From assembly GCA_022826245.1 (NCBI GenBank), contig JAJDVG010000008.1, positions 62,001 to 126,000 on the forward strand: a stretch of DNA of 64,000 nt, written 5' to 3'. Under the pieces are notes generated by a model, which had not been told where the DNA came from, ran no database searches, and saw only the letters and a program-made list of their open reading frames with translations. The first letter of the stretch is position 1, and every line of letters starts with the position of its first letter. The stretch comes from Gammaproteobacteria bacterium. Lineage in GTDB: Bacteria > Pseudomonadota > Gammaproteobacteria > Steroidobacterales > Rariloculaceae. Both the position numbers and the translations under genes were made by a program. Of the stretch, positions 25,850-34,099 are shown piece by piece.

Positions 25850-26311
25850 ATGGAGCATGCGCCGATGATACGGATAGTAAAGACGCCCTTGACGATTTGT
25901 CTCTTCCTCGTTTGCTCGACGTCTCTCGCTCAGCAGACCTACCCCAACATCGAGGGCGAAGTGCTGCTTGACGACGAGCGAGTGATCGTCCAGCGTTTCA
26001 GGCTGGAGCCGGGCGAATGGGAGGGAATTCACTCGCATCCGGAGTATCAGTTGGTCATCGTTCTGCAATCGTCGGACGAATTGACGTCCCGATTCGGCGA
26101 TACGGAAACCGTTTTTGCCAACGTTGAAGAACTACGCGACGAGAGCCTGTCGGTGTTCTGGCGTCCGGGACCGATCGAACTTTCCGAGCAACATGAATCA
26201 GGCAACACGGGCACTCGGACACTGGAATGGATCGCGATAACGTTCAAGAGCAGCTCGATCGAAACGGACGATCCACCCACACAGATATCCGGTCAGCCTT
26301 TCGGCCGATGA
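25850..26311 (+). CDS. Exported cupin-like protein
   Basis: 153 residues with a signal peptide ending near TSLAQQTYPN; ATG 25865 is an alternative start. The fold is suggested by VIVQRFRLEPGEWEGIHSHPEYQLVIVL (HSHPE metal motif of cupins). The second His of the cupin core is not obvious, so metal binding is uncertain. It follows palindrome site 1, and so probably belongs to the same regulon as the amine-catabolism genes up to 36.4 kb. Role unknown. Confidence 0.78.
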   Translation: MEHAPMIRIVKTPLTICLFLVCSTSLAQQTYPNIEGEVLLDDERVIVQRFRLEPGEWEGIHSHPEYQLVIVLQSSDELTSRFGDTETVFANVEELRDESLSVFWRPGPIELSEQHESGNTGTRTLEWIAITFKSSSIETDDPPTQISGQPFGR

Positions 26312-26401
26312 GTCCTGCGAACCGCTGGGCCGGCGGGCTGTCCGCCAGAGCTTATGCGGTGTGTCCTGCCCATGGTTGTCCCGCAGGTGACCTCAGCGGC
26401 T

Positions 26402-26854
26402 TCAGTGCTGGGCGAAGTGTTTGGTGACAATCCTCCATTCCTCGTCGGTTTTTGCCAGACCGTAGAAGTTGGTGTAGGCGAGTTCGCCTCCGATGCGGAC
26501 TTCGGCCTTGACGTTCGCGACGTCGGCCACGATGTCGATCGATTCGATCGATAGCGATGCGCTGCGTTTCGCCTGCTGCTCGGCGGTTTTTTCGCTGTCA
26601 GCCAAATTCAGCCCCTCGTAATCGATCCACCCTTCGAGCGGCACGTAGACGACCTGGCCGCCATCCACGACCGTCAACCGAAACTCCGGGTGAAATCCGG
26701 GCCGCACGAGATCCGGGTCCTGAACCGTATAGATTCCCCGGAGGTAATTGTCGTTCAGCAGCGCCTCGATAGCAGCCCGGTCGGCGCTTTCGTCCGCGTT
26801 CGCGGATGCGGCGCATGCCAGCAGCGCGATACACCATAGCGATCTTGTATTCAT
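26402..26854 (-). CDS. Exported NTF2-like protein
   Basis: 150 residues from ATG 26854, preceded by GGGAG; signal peptide ending near CAASANADES. ADRAAIEALLNDNYLRGI followed by a strand-rich part ending in NFYGLAKTDEEWRIVTKHFAQH is the cone-shaped NTF2-like/SnoaL-like fold, as in the putative lumazine-binding group. These are small ligand-binding or enzymatic domains. It starts 20 bp after the stop of the spermidine-dehydrogenase-like gene and is probably in its operon. Confidence 0.85.
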   Translation of the reverse strand: MNTRSLWCIALLACAASANADESADRAAIEALLNDNYLRGIYTVQDPDLVRPGFHPEFRLTVVDGGQVVYVPLEGWIDYEGLNLADSEKTAEQQAKRSASLSIESIDIVADVANVKAEVRIGGELAYTNFYGLAKTDEEWRIVTKHFAQH

Positions 26855-26874
26855 CGTCGTTCTCCCGGTCATTC

Positions 26875-28860
26875 TCAGATCATGGCCATCAGTTTAACCG
26901 TGGCGCGCTGGCCCTCCGCCACCGCGGTGTTCCAGAGCTGTTCGCCCGTCAGCTCCGAGTGCCCGAAGGTCACGCGTCCGAAGCCTTCGCGGACGATTTC
27001 CCGCGGCGCGGGATTTCCGTTCCTGCCGAAGTAATACCCCGGCTGCGGCACGATATAGGCGTGTCCCCAGCGGTTCGTGACGATCGCCGCGATGTCCCTC
27101 CCGGCATCGAAGCCGTGTGCCCCGAACAGCGTGGTCATCTGCTGCCGGATCCGGAGTTCGAACTGCCGGTACGGCGTATTGAGCAGCTCGGTTCTGGAGA
27201 CGATCGACTGCGCGGCCAGTTCGAGTTCAGGGTACAGGAACGGGACATAGAACGTGAGCACGGCCGGGCGATCGGGATTCAGGGGCGCGGTGTCCTCACC
27301 CAGGTTCAGCGGCGCCCTGAGATTCGTGAACCAGCCGAATCCGTTGAACCACTGCGCGCCGGATATGCCCAGCCTCTCCATGAAACGCCAGTTCCTGACG
27401 GCCACGTTGACGGTCAGGATCGGCGCATGATGGAACTCGGCGTACGCATCGAGCATGCGTCTGGGCAGGTCGCGTACGATGTGCTTGTTGACCCAGCCGC
27501 CGCTGCCCATCATGACCGATCGAGCCCGGACGCGATAGGCCTGGCCAGTCGAGGTGTTCATGTAGACGACGTTGACGAACTCCGCCGTGTCGGCCGGACC
27601 GTCATGCTCGACGGCGACCACCATGGAGCGCATCCGCAGCCTGAGCGCCTCGCCTTCCCGGTCGAGCGAGTCCCAGTTGAGCGGCGCCGACAGGATGTCA
27701 TTGAGATCGGTACCGCCCCGGATGGCCTGCGGGATCATCTTCTTGACGAAGGCGCGCGCGATGCCCGTGTTGCCTCCGGGAAAGCTGACCAGCGTGAACG
27801 CCTCGCCGCTGCTTTCGGGCTCGCCCGCCCGCGCCGCAACCGTGCTCCAGATACGGCCGGCCGGCGGCGCGTAGTACTGCGCGCAGGCGTAGGCGGAGAC
27901 CACGCTCGCGCTCAGCCCCCCGCCCGACGTGGAAATCGTACCGTTGACATAGTCGAGGACCCCCGGGTCGAGCCGCATCTCGTCGAGGAGCAAGCTCCTG
28001 AGCGTCATGCCGTCCAGCCATGCCGGCCAGTCCTCCGGGAGGATGTCGAGCGGCTCGGTGCCGTACAGTTCGCCCAGATCCGCTCGCAGCCGGGCGGAGA
28101 TCGGCGCCTCGGCGAAGCCGTTTTGGTGGGGATCGATCACCCACGTTCCGCCCTGGCCGGTGTCGTAGAAAAAGCCCGTCGTGGCGTTGCTTGCCTCGGC
28201 GCCCATGGCCGTGTAATTGTCCCTGGGGAATCGAAGCGCCTTGTCAGTGCCCGCCGCGACGTCGTTCCACGACAACTGGCTCGGGAGTCCGATCTCGGAC
28301 CAGTATTCGTGGAACAAGCCGGCTTCCGCGGCCGGGCCCGGCGGCCAGACGAACCCGTTCGATCCCTGCGGCGCAAGCAGGCGGTGGCCGTCGACCATGA
28401 ACTCGTTCTGCTTCGCCTCGCCGCCGAAAATCGCGTGAGTGTCGAGAAGCAGGCAGGATCGGCTTTCGCCGTACTCTCTCTGCAGCGTGTAGGCGGAGCT
28501 CAATCCGGCGAAACCGCCGCCGACCACGACAAGGTCGTAGGTTTCGCCCGTGTCGATGACGTTGGCCAGGATCCGGTTCGTGTACCCGTCGCGTACCGCG
28601 TGGGCCGCATTGACGACTTCGGCCGTATCGCCGTTGGACGCGCCGTAGTCTCCGATGCCGCCGGGGCCGGTCCAGTCCGATCCCAGGGCGCCGTATGTCG
28701 TAGCCTCCGGTGCAGCGCCCGTGGGTGGTTCTCCAACCGTCGAGCAGCCGGCGAGCAGAGCCATGCCGGTACCGGCGAGCGTTGAACCGACGAAATCCCG
28801 TCTCGAGATTGTCTCGCCCATCCCGAGCGCTCGTTCTTCATCGGTCAGATTGAGTTTCAT
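26875..28860 (-). CDS. Tat-exported flavin amine dehydrogenase, spermidine dehydrogenase-like
   Basis: 661 residues from ATG 28860 (GGAG upstream). A twin-arginine signal (SRRDFVGSTLAGTGMALLAGC) also holds a possible lipobox. Then GDYGASNGDTAEVVNAAH, DLVVVGGGFAGLSSAYTL (FAD-binding GxGxxG), DTHAIFGGEAKQNEF and, at the C-terminus, NRWGHAYIVPQPGYY. This combination is that of SpdH-type enzymes, which oxidise spermidine in the periplasm or membrane, releasing an aminoaldehyde and diamine. The length fits (SpdH about 620). Likely operon with the NTF2-like gene; divergent from the aminotransferase gene with palindrome site 2 between them. Substrate inferred from family and neighbours. Confidence 0.85.
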   Translation of the reverse strand: MKLNLTDEERALGMGETISRRDFVGSTLAGTGMALLAGCSTVGEPPTGAAPEATTYGALGSDWTGPGGIGDYGASNGDTAEVVNAAHAVRDGYTNRILANVIDTGETYDLVVVGGGFAGLSSAYTLQREYGESRSCLLLDTHAIFGGEAKQNEFMVDGHRLLAPQGSNGFVWPPGPAAEAGLFHEYWSEIGLPSQLSWNDVAAGTDKALRFPRDNYTAMGAEASNATTGFFYDTGQGGTWVIDPHQNGFAEAPISARLRADLGELYGTEPLDILPEDWPAWLDGMTLRSLLLDEMRLDPGVLDYVNGTISTSGGGLSASVVSAYACAQYYAPPAGRIWSTVAARAGEPESSGEAFTLVSFPGGNTGIARAFVKKMIPQAIRGGTDLNDILSAPLNWDSLDREGEALRLRMRSMVVAVEHDGPADTAEFVNVVYMNTSTGQAYRVRARSVMMGSGGWVNKHIVRDLPRRMLDAYAEFHHAPILTVNVAVRNWRFMERLGISGAQWFNGFGWFTNLRAPLNLGEDTAPLNPDRPAVLTFYVPFLYPELELAAQSIVSRTELLNTPYRQFELRIRQQMTTLFGAHGFDAGRDIAAIVTNRWGHAYIVPQPGYYFGRNGNPAPREIVREGFGRVTFGHSELTGEQLWNTAVAEGQRATVKLMAMI

Positions 28861-29076
28861 GACGGGTCCGCTCCAATGTACGAGGTGCAATCAAATCAGG
28901 CGGAACGCGTCGGGGCAACTGGCGGCTTCGCTGGATCCGGTGTGCGCGGTTCCGCAGTACGCGGGCACCGAAAGGCGGAACAGCGCTCGCGACGACTTTG
29001 AATTCAAGCTTGCCAGCACGGCTCTTCCTGGCGTGTCAGGTCAACCTCTCCGGGGCCGGTATGCGTTGCGTTGATG

Positions 29077-29098
29077 TTATCTGTTAGTTGACAGATAA
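29077..29098. promoter_or_regulatory. Palindromic operator, site 2 of 4
   Basis: Core CTGTTAGTTGACAG at 29081-29094 with flanks TTAT and ATAA, giving near-perfect arms TTATCTGT/ACAGATAA. It lies 39 bp before the aminotransferase start and in the divergent gap to the amine dehydrogenase gene. A TTGACA hexamer is embedded (29088-29093). Confidence 0.72.
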
Positions 29099-29136
29099 TC
29101 AAACTGGGGACGCACCGCGGAAAGGGATTCGGGCCG

Positions 29137-30507
29137 ATGGCGACCGCTGACTACTTCGAACTGAAAGGCCTCAACGACAACGTGCTGCATCCCATGAGCA
29201 TTCCGGCCATGCACCAGGCCGAGCCGCTGTTTCTCACGCGCGGCAAGGGCGTTCATGTCTACGACCACAGCGGCAGGGCGTACCTGGACGGGATGGGCGG
29301 GCTGTGGTGTGTGAACGTCGGGCACGGGCGCGAGGAAATGCGCGACGCGATCAACCGCCAGCTCGGCAAGCTCGCCTACTACAGCACGTTTGGCGAACTG
29401 TCGAACGAACCGTCATCAAGGCTCGCCTCGCGCATCAAGTCGCTGCTTGAGCCCGAGGACGTGGGGAAGGTCTTCTTCTCGCTCGGCGGATCCGATGCCG
29501 TGGAAACGGCGCTCAAGCTGTCGCGGCAGTTCTGGAGAATGAGCGGCCGGCCGTCGAAAACGCGGTTCATCTCCCTCGAATACGGGTATCACGGCGTGCA
29601 TTTCGGGGGGACGTCGCTGAGTGGAATGCCGGCCTTCAAGGCACACTACGAACCGCTCCTTCCGGGCTGTTCGCAGGTCGCGAGCCCCTTTCCGTACCGG
29701 AATCCGTGGACCGGCAACGCCGAGGATCTCGGACGGATATGCGCCGACATCCTGGATGGCGAGATTCGCTCGCTCGGCCCGGAAAACGTCGCCGCCTTCA
29801 TCGCGGAGCCCATCCAGGGCGCGGGCGGCGTGATCGTGCCGCCAGCGAACTACTGGCCGCTGGTGCGAGAAGTCTGCGACAGACACGATGTGCTGCTGAT
29901 CGCCGACGAGGTCGTGACCGGATTCGGGCGCAGCGGCTGCATGTTCGGCGCCCGGGGCTGGGGCGTGAAGCCGGACGTGCACTGTTTCGCCAAGGGCCTG
30001 ACTTCCGGCTACGTACCCCTGGGCGCCACCGCCGTCAGCACGCGCATCGCCGCGGCCTTCGACCAGGCGCCGCCGGACGGATTCATCGCGCACGGCTACA
30101 CGTACTCCGGCCACCCGCTGGCCTGCGCGGCCGCGCTCGCGGCGATCGGGATCGTCGAACGGGAGAACCTCGTCAAAAACGCCGCGGATGTCGGCGACTA
30201 CCTGCTCGAGGCGCTTCAGCCGCTGGCGGACCGCTACCCGCACCTGGGCGAGGTTCGCGGCAAGGGGTTGATGGTCGCGCTCGACCTGGTGGAAGACAAG
30301 AGCACCAGGGAACCGGTCGGTCCCACGTCGGGCTACTCGGACGTGCTGGCATCGGACTGCCAACGAAACGGCGTAATCGTCCGGCCCGTGGGGCCCAGGA
30401 TCATCCTCTCGCCGCCGCTGACGTTCTCCAAAGAGAACGCGGATACGCTGGTGGCGGCGCTTGACGGAGCGTTCTCGAGAGTCCGGCTCGACATGAAAGC
30501 CGCCTGA
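29137..30507 (+). CDS. Class III (omega) aminotransferase
   Basis: 456 residues of the PLP fold type I class III group. FAKGLTSGYVPLGA holds the PLP lysine, LIADEVVTGFGRSG the cofactor Asp, and EPIQGAGGVIVPP and HGYTYSGHPLACAAAL are typical. Similarity is strongest, from memory, to polyamine/diamine:pyruvate aminotransferases (SpuC type) and beta-alanine:pyruvate enzymes. It would remove the terminal amine of a diamine or aminoaldehyde product in the cytoplasm. It fits downstream of the spermidine-dehydrogenase-like enzyme. Palindrome site 2 lies in its promoter region. Confidence 0.92.
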   Translation: MATADYFELKGLNDNVLHPMSIPAMHQAEPLFLTRGKGVHVYDHSGRAYLDGMGGLWCVNVGHGREEMRDAINRQLGKLAYYSTFGELSNEPSSRLASRIKSLLEPEDVGKVFFSLGGSDAVETALKLSRQFWRMSGRPSKTRFISLEYGYHGVHFGGTSLSGMPAFKAHYEPLLPGCSQVASPFPYRNPWTGNAEDLGRICADILDGEIRSLGPENVAAFIAEPIQGAGGVIVPPANYWPLVREVCDRHDVLLIADEVVTGFGRSGCMFGARGWGVKPDVHCFAKGLTSGYVPLGATAVSTRIAAAFDQAPPDGFIAHGYTYSGHPLACAAALAAIGIVERENLVKNAADVGDYLLEALQPLADRYPHLGEVRGKGLMVALDLVEDKSTREPVGPTSGYSDVLASDCQRNGVIVRPVGPRIILSPPLTFSKENADTLVAALDGAFSRVRLDMKAA

Positions 30508-30516
30508 CTCGGACCG

Positions 30517-31512
30517 CTAGGCGTTCACGTCAATGACGATCCGGCCGCAGATCCTGCCTTCGACGATCTGCGGGGCCAGTTCCAGCACTCTCGACATCGG
30601 CTCGAGCCGCGCGATTCGGCCGAGTTTCCCGGTATCAATGTCCGAGGCCAGACGCTGCCACGCGATTTCCCGCGTCTCCGGGGGCGCCATCACCGAGTCG
30701 ATCCCGAGCAACCGGACGCCGCGAAGAATGAACGGCAACACCGAGGCCGGCAGTTCGCTCCCGCCCGCAAGACCGCAGGCCGCGACCGCCGCACCGTAGC
30801 GCATCTGCGCGAGCACGTTGGCCAGGGTCGGGCCGCCGACGCAGTCGACCGCGCCGACCCAGCGTTCCCTCTGAAAGGGCTTGCCCGGAGCGGACAACTC
30901 GCTGCGGTCCATGCACGCGCTCGCGCCCAACGACCCGAGATAGGCGTGCGTCTCCTGTCTGCCCGTCGAAGCCACGACGGCGTAGCCGAGTTGAGCCAGC
31001 AGGGTCACGGCAATCGAGCCGACGCCGCCCGCCGCGCCGGTCACGAGCACCTCCCCGTCACCCGGCGAAAGACGATGCGCCTCGAGTTCCATGACACACA
31101 GCATGGCGGTGAAGCCCGCCGTGCCGATCGCCATGCAATCGAACGGCGTCAGCCCCTCCGGAATCCGGGTCAGCCAGTCCGGATGCAGCCGCTGCCGCTG
31201 GCTGTACCCGCCCCAGTGCAATTCGGACAGCCCCCAGCCGTTGACCACCACCCACTCGCCTGCGCGGAAACCCGAATCGCCGCCGTCCAGGACCCGGCCG
31301 GCGAGGTCGATGCCCGCCACCATCGGCAGCCGCCGGGCGATGCCTTTGCCGCACAGTGCCAGCCCGTCCTTGTAGTTCAGGCTGGAATACCGCACATCCA
31401 CCAGCACCTCCTGGTCCGGGAGGTCCGATTCCGTCAAGCGCCTGACTGCGACGCTGTTCGCCGTGTCGTCCCGTTCGATTAGAATCGCGTTAAACGAGTG
31501 ATTCACCGACAT
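30517..31512 (-). CDS. acuI: AcuI/YhdH-type quinone oxidoreductase family reductase
   Basis: 331 residues of the zinc-free medium-chain reductase group. Seen are SSLNYKDGLALCGKG, PMVAGIDLAG, EVLVTGAAGGVGSIAVTLLAQLG (NADPH site), STGRQETHAYL (NADPH selectivity) and CVGGPTLANVLAQMRYG, the pattern of acryloyl-CoA reductases AcuI/YhdH. The usual reaction is NADPH-dependent reduction of acryloyl-CoA to propionyl-CoA. That would make sense if the amine pathway yields C3 units such as beta-alanine, but this is inference. Divergent from the amidohydrolase gene; palindrome site 3 lies between. Confidence 0.85.
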   Translation of the reverse strand: MSVNHSFNAILIERDDTANSVAVRRLTESDLPDQEVLVDVRYSSLNYKDGLALCGKGIARRLPMVAGIDLAGRVLDGGDSGFRAGEWVVVNGWGLSELHWGGYSQRQRLHPDWLTRIPEGLTPFDCMAIGTAGFTAMLCVMELEAHRLSPGDGEVLVTGAAGGVGSIAVTLLAQLGYAVVASTGRQETHAYLGSLGASACMDRSELSAPGKPFQRERWVGAVDCVGGPTLANVLAQMRYGAAVAACGLAGGSELPASVLPFILRGVRLLGIDSVMAPPETREIAWQRLASDIDTGKLGRIARLEPMSRVLELAPQIVEGRICGRIVIDVNA

Positions 31513-31555
31513 TTTCCCTGGCGAGTTGCATTGTCATTTATCGCTCCAGTGGGGA

Positions 31556-31577
31556 TTGTCTGTCTTTTGACAGATCA
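31556..31577. promoter_or_regulatory. Palindromic operator, site 3 of 4
   Basis: Core CTGTCTTTTGACAG at 31560-31573, perfect CTGTC/GACAG arms, between the divergent acuI-like and amidohydrolase genes. TTGACA (31567-31572) and a TACTTT (31590-31595) at 17 bp spacing could be the rightward promoter, which the site would overlap. Confidence 0.72.
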
Positions 31578-31660
31578 TGGCAATTCTTCTACTTTTCCAG
31601 GCGCCGCGGTGAACGGGGAGCTGGGCAGGCGGGCATCGAATACCACATAAGAGGATCGAC

Positions 31661-33346
31661 ATGAATACGGGACCGACCCTACGCATCAGTACCCGCAGCC
31701 CATGGCCATCGGCTGCTGTTGCTTTCGCCTTGCTCGCGGTCGGCTGCGCGCAGCCGGACACGCCCGAAGCGGACAGCGCCCCCGAAGGCGGATACGCCGA
31801 TTCCGTTTTCCACAACGGCAGGATCTATACGGTTGACGACGATCGATTCTGGGTGGAAGCGGTCGCGATCCGCGACGGAAGGTTTCTCGCCACGGGTGTG
31901 GACGCGGCGATACTGAGTCTGGCGGGCTCGGAGACCGTCCGCCACGATCTGGCCGGCGCAATGGCCATGCCGGGACTGCACGATGCGCACTTCCACACCA
32001 TGGCCATCTACAGTTCGCTCGATTGTTCTCCGCCGTTCTTCACGCCCGCTCAAATGCGGGAGACGCTGGAGTTCTGCAGGACTCAACGGGTTGAAGGCCA
32101 CCCGTGGCTCGTCATCAACAACCTGCAGCTTTGGGATGAATCCGAGACCGTCACCAACGAAATCCTCAACGAGATCTTTCCCGACATTCCCGTGATGATC
32201 CGGGACACGAGCGGTCACATGCGGCTGGTCAACGCCATGGCGCTCGAGGCGGGCGGTATCGACGAGAACACATCCGAGCCCGAAGGGGGGCAGTATCTCA
32301 GACACCCGGAAACGGGCGAACTGACCGGGGTCCTCGTCGAACCGTCGGCGTTCCTGCCCCTCAGGGCGCTGGTTCCCCAGTATCCCGAAACAGCGCTGGA
32401 GCAGGCCAGGGCGAACATGGCCGAGGAACTGTTCAGTTTCGGCCTCACGTCGATCCAGGACGCGTTGGTCCTCGAGCGCGACCTGTTGACCAGGCTTGCG
32501 GACGCCGACCGGCAGGGACAGCCGATGCCGTACATGCTGCTCCATCTCGGCTGGAGCTATCCGGAAGGCGAAGCAAGGCTTGAACAGGAGGCGATGATCC
32601 GCGATCGCGATCAGTTCGAGACCCGTCGCGTGTCGGCGCAGGCGGTCAAGGTGTTGCTGGACGGCGTTCCGATACCGCCGGCCTTCACGCACGTGCCCTT
32701 GAACGAAGACGGGACCGTCGATGAAACCAACCTGCTCGTGCCGCGCGATGTACTGGCCGACAAGCTCATCGAGTGGGACAACGCCGGCCTCAAGGTCAAG
32801 ATGCATGCGTCCGCCCAGGGATCCCTGCGGGTCGGGCTCGATGCCATCGAGGCGGCCAGGGCAGCGAACGGAGACAGCGGAATCTGGCACGAGATTGCGC
32901 ACGTGGGCGACGTCCACGCGGACGACATACCGCGATTCGCCGAATTGCAGGCCGTCGCCGAGATATCGCCCTATTTCTGGCACGAAGGGTTCTTTTCCGA
33001 GGATCCGACGTCGTACCTGTTCCGGACGCTTCAGCAAGCGGGTGCGATGGTCACGCTCGGCTCGGACAATATCGTCCTGCCGTCGTTCAATCCGTTTCCG
33101 CCGTTGCAGGGCGTCGTCACCCGCCCGGGACAGTCCGTGCCGGTGGCGACCGCGATCGATTTCTATACCCGAAACCCCGCCGAAACAATGGGACGGCTCG
33201 ACGACATGGGCTCCATTGAGCCCGGCAAGATCGCCAACATGATCGTACTGGACCGAAACCTGTTCGAGGTCGCGCCGGAGGACATCGGCGAAACGCTCGT
33301 GCAGCTCACGGTAATCGATGGAGAGGTCGTCTACCGGCGGCAATGA
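31661..33346 (+). CDS. Amidohydrolase (YtcJ-like) lipoprotein
   Basis: 561 residues. The leader ends in LLAVGC, a plausible lipobox. The amidohydrolase-3 pattern is clear: NGRIYTVDDDRFWVEAVAIRDG at the start of the beta-sandwich, GLHDAHFHT (metal His residues), AVKVLLDG with the bridging Lys position, KMHASAQGSLRVGLDAI and IAHVGD (His), GSDN (Asp), and a C-terminal GSIEPGKIANMIVLD. These enzymes hydrolyse N-formyl or N-acyl amide bonds. Here it is exported, so it may release an amine from an amide outside the cytoplasm. The stop overlaps the TetR gene start by 4 bp. Confidence 0.9.
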   Translation: MNTGPTLRISTRSPWPSAAVAFALLAVGCAQPDTPEADSAPEGGYADSVFHNGRIYTVDDDRFWVEAVAIRDGRFLATGVDAAILSLAGSETVRHDLAGAMAMPGLHDAHFHTMAIYSSLDCSPPFFTPAQMRETLEFCRTQRVEGHPWLVINNLQLWDESETVTNEILNEIFPDIPVMIRDTSGHMRLVNAMALEAGGIDENTSEPEGGQYLRHPETGELTGVLVEPSAFLPLRALVPQYPETALEQARANMAEELFSFGLTSIQDALVLERDLLTRLADADRQGQPMPYMLLHLGWSYPEGEARLEQEAMIRDRDQFETRRVSAQAVKVLLDGVPIPPAFTHVPLNEDGTVDETNLLVPRDVLADKLIEWDNAGLKVKMHASAQGSLRVGLDAIEAARAANGDSGIWHEIAHVGDVHADDIPRFAELQAVAEISPYFWHEGFFSEDPTSYLFRTLQQAGAMVTLGSDNIVLPSFNPFPPLQGVVTRPGQSVPVATAIDFYTRNPAETMGRLDDMGSIEPGKIANMIVLDRNLFEVAPEDIGETLVQLTVIDGEVVYRRQ

Positions 33347-34032
33347 GCGCGGCCAGCGCACTTGACACGCCAACCCGCAGACCCTTGAATCTTCCGATGC
33401 AGAGGCGAAAGGAACGCGCGCCCTACCGCGAGACGAAGCGGCTGTCGGCGAAGGAGCGCACCGGGATCATCCTGGCGGCCGCGAAGGACATCATCATCAG
33501 CGAAGGCTATTCGAAGTTCAGTCTCAGACACGCCGCGGAGCAATCCGGCATCCGGCTGGCCACGCTTCAGTACTACTTCCCGACCAAGGAACACCTCTTC
33601 CGCGCCGTGTTCGAAGCCGCGTTGAATGAGGAAGGTGAACGGATCGGGCTCCTGATCAAGCGTGCGCGCGGATCGCCGAGGGACGTCCTCAGGGCGCGTA
33701 TCACGGGGCATTTCCAGGCCAACCTTCGTGACGAGACAGCCGCGTTTTTCTACCAGTTGTGGGCACGGGCGCGGCTCGACGAGTTTGCCGCGGAACTGGT
33801 GGACGAGTTCTACGCGCGGAACATCGAGGTCGTCGCGGACATGATTCGCGCCGATAACGCGGCCCTCTCCCCGACCGAGGCGAAGCGGCGGGCGACGCTC
33901 GCGATGGCGGTGCTGGAGGGCATGATGCTCCTGTGCGACATCGAAAAGCGGAAGAGCGGCAAACAGGCGCCCACCGAGGCATATGTCGTCGACTCCGTCA
34001 TGCGGTTGGTGTCACTGCCGGTCGAGAGCTGA
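33343..34032 (+). CDS. TetR-family regulator
   Basis: 229 residues. The helix-turn-helix is at about residues 35-82: IILAAAKDIIISEGYSKFSL, RHAAEQSGIRLATLQYYFPTK, with the usual YYFPTKEHLF. The C-terminal helices (ARARLDEFAAELVDEFY, RRATLAMAVLEGMMLLCD) form the ligand/dimer domain. It is co-transcribed with the amidohydrolase gene (4-bp overlap). Four similar palindromes, each at a promoter of this cluster, including the one before its own operon, make it the best candidate for their repressor. The ligand may be a polyamine or amide; this is inference. Confidence 0.9.
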   Translation: MSAASALDTPTRRPLNLPMQRRKERAPYRETKRLSAKERTGIILAAAKDIIISEGYSKFSLRHAAEQSGIRLATLQYYFPTKEHLFRAVFEAALNEEGERIGLLIKRARGSPRDVLRARITGHFQANLRDETAAFFYQLWARARLDEFAAELVDEFYARNIEVVADMIRADNAALSPTEAKRRATLAMAVLEGMMLLCDIEKRKSGKQAPTEAYVVDSVMRLVSLPVES

Positions 34033-34099
34033 GCTGCGGCGGATTGGTCGGCGTCATCCGCGCGCCGGGCCCGAACTGTCCGAGCGGTGTCGGCGAGCT

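Noticed and set aside
26806..28785. A 659-codon open frame on the plus strand
   Set aside because: It mirrors the spermidine-dehydrogenase-like gene, is very rich in Arg and shows no domain.
31679..33373. A 564-codon open frame on the minus strand
   Set aside because: Antisense to the amidohydrolase lipoprotein gene, with no recognisable motif.
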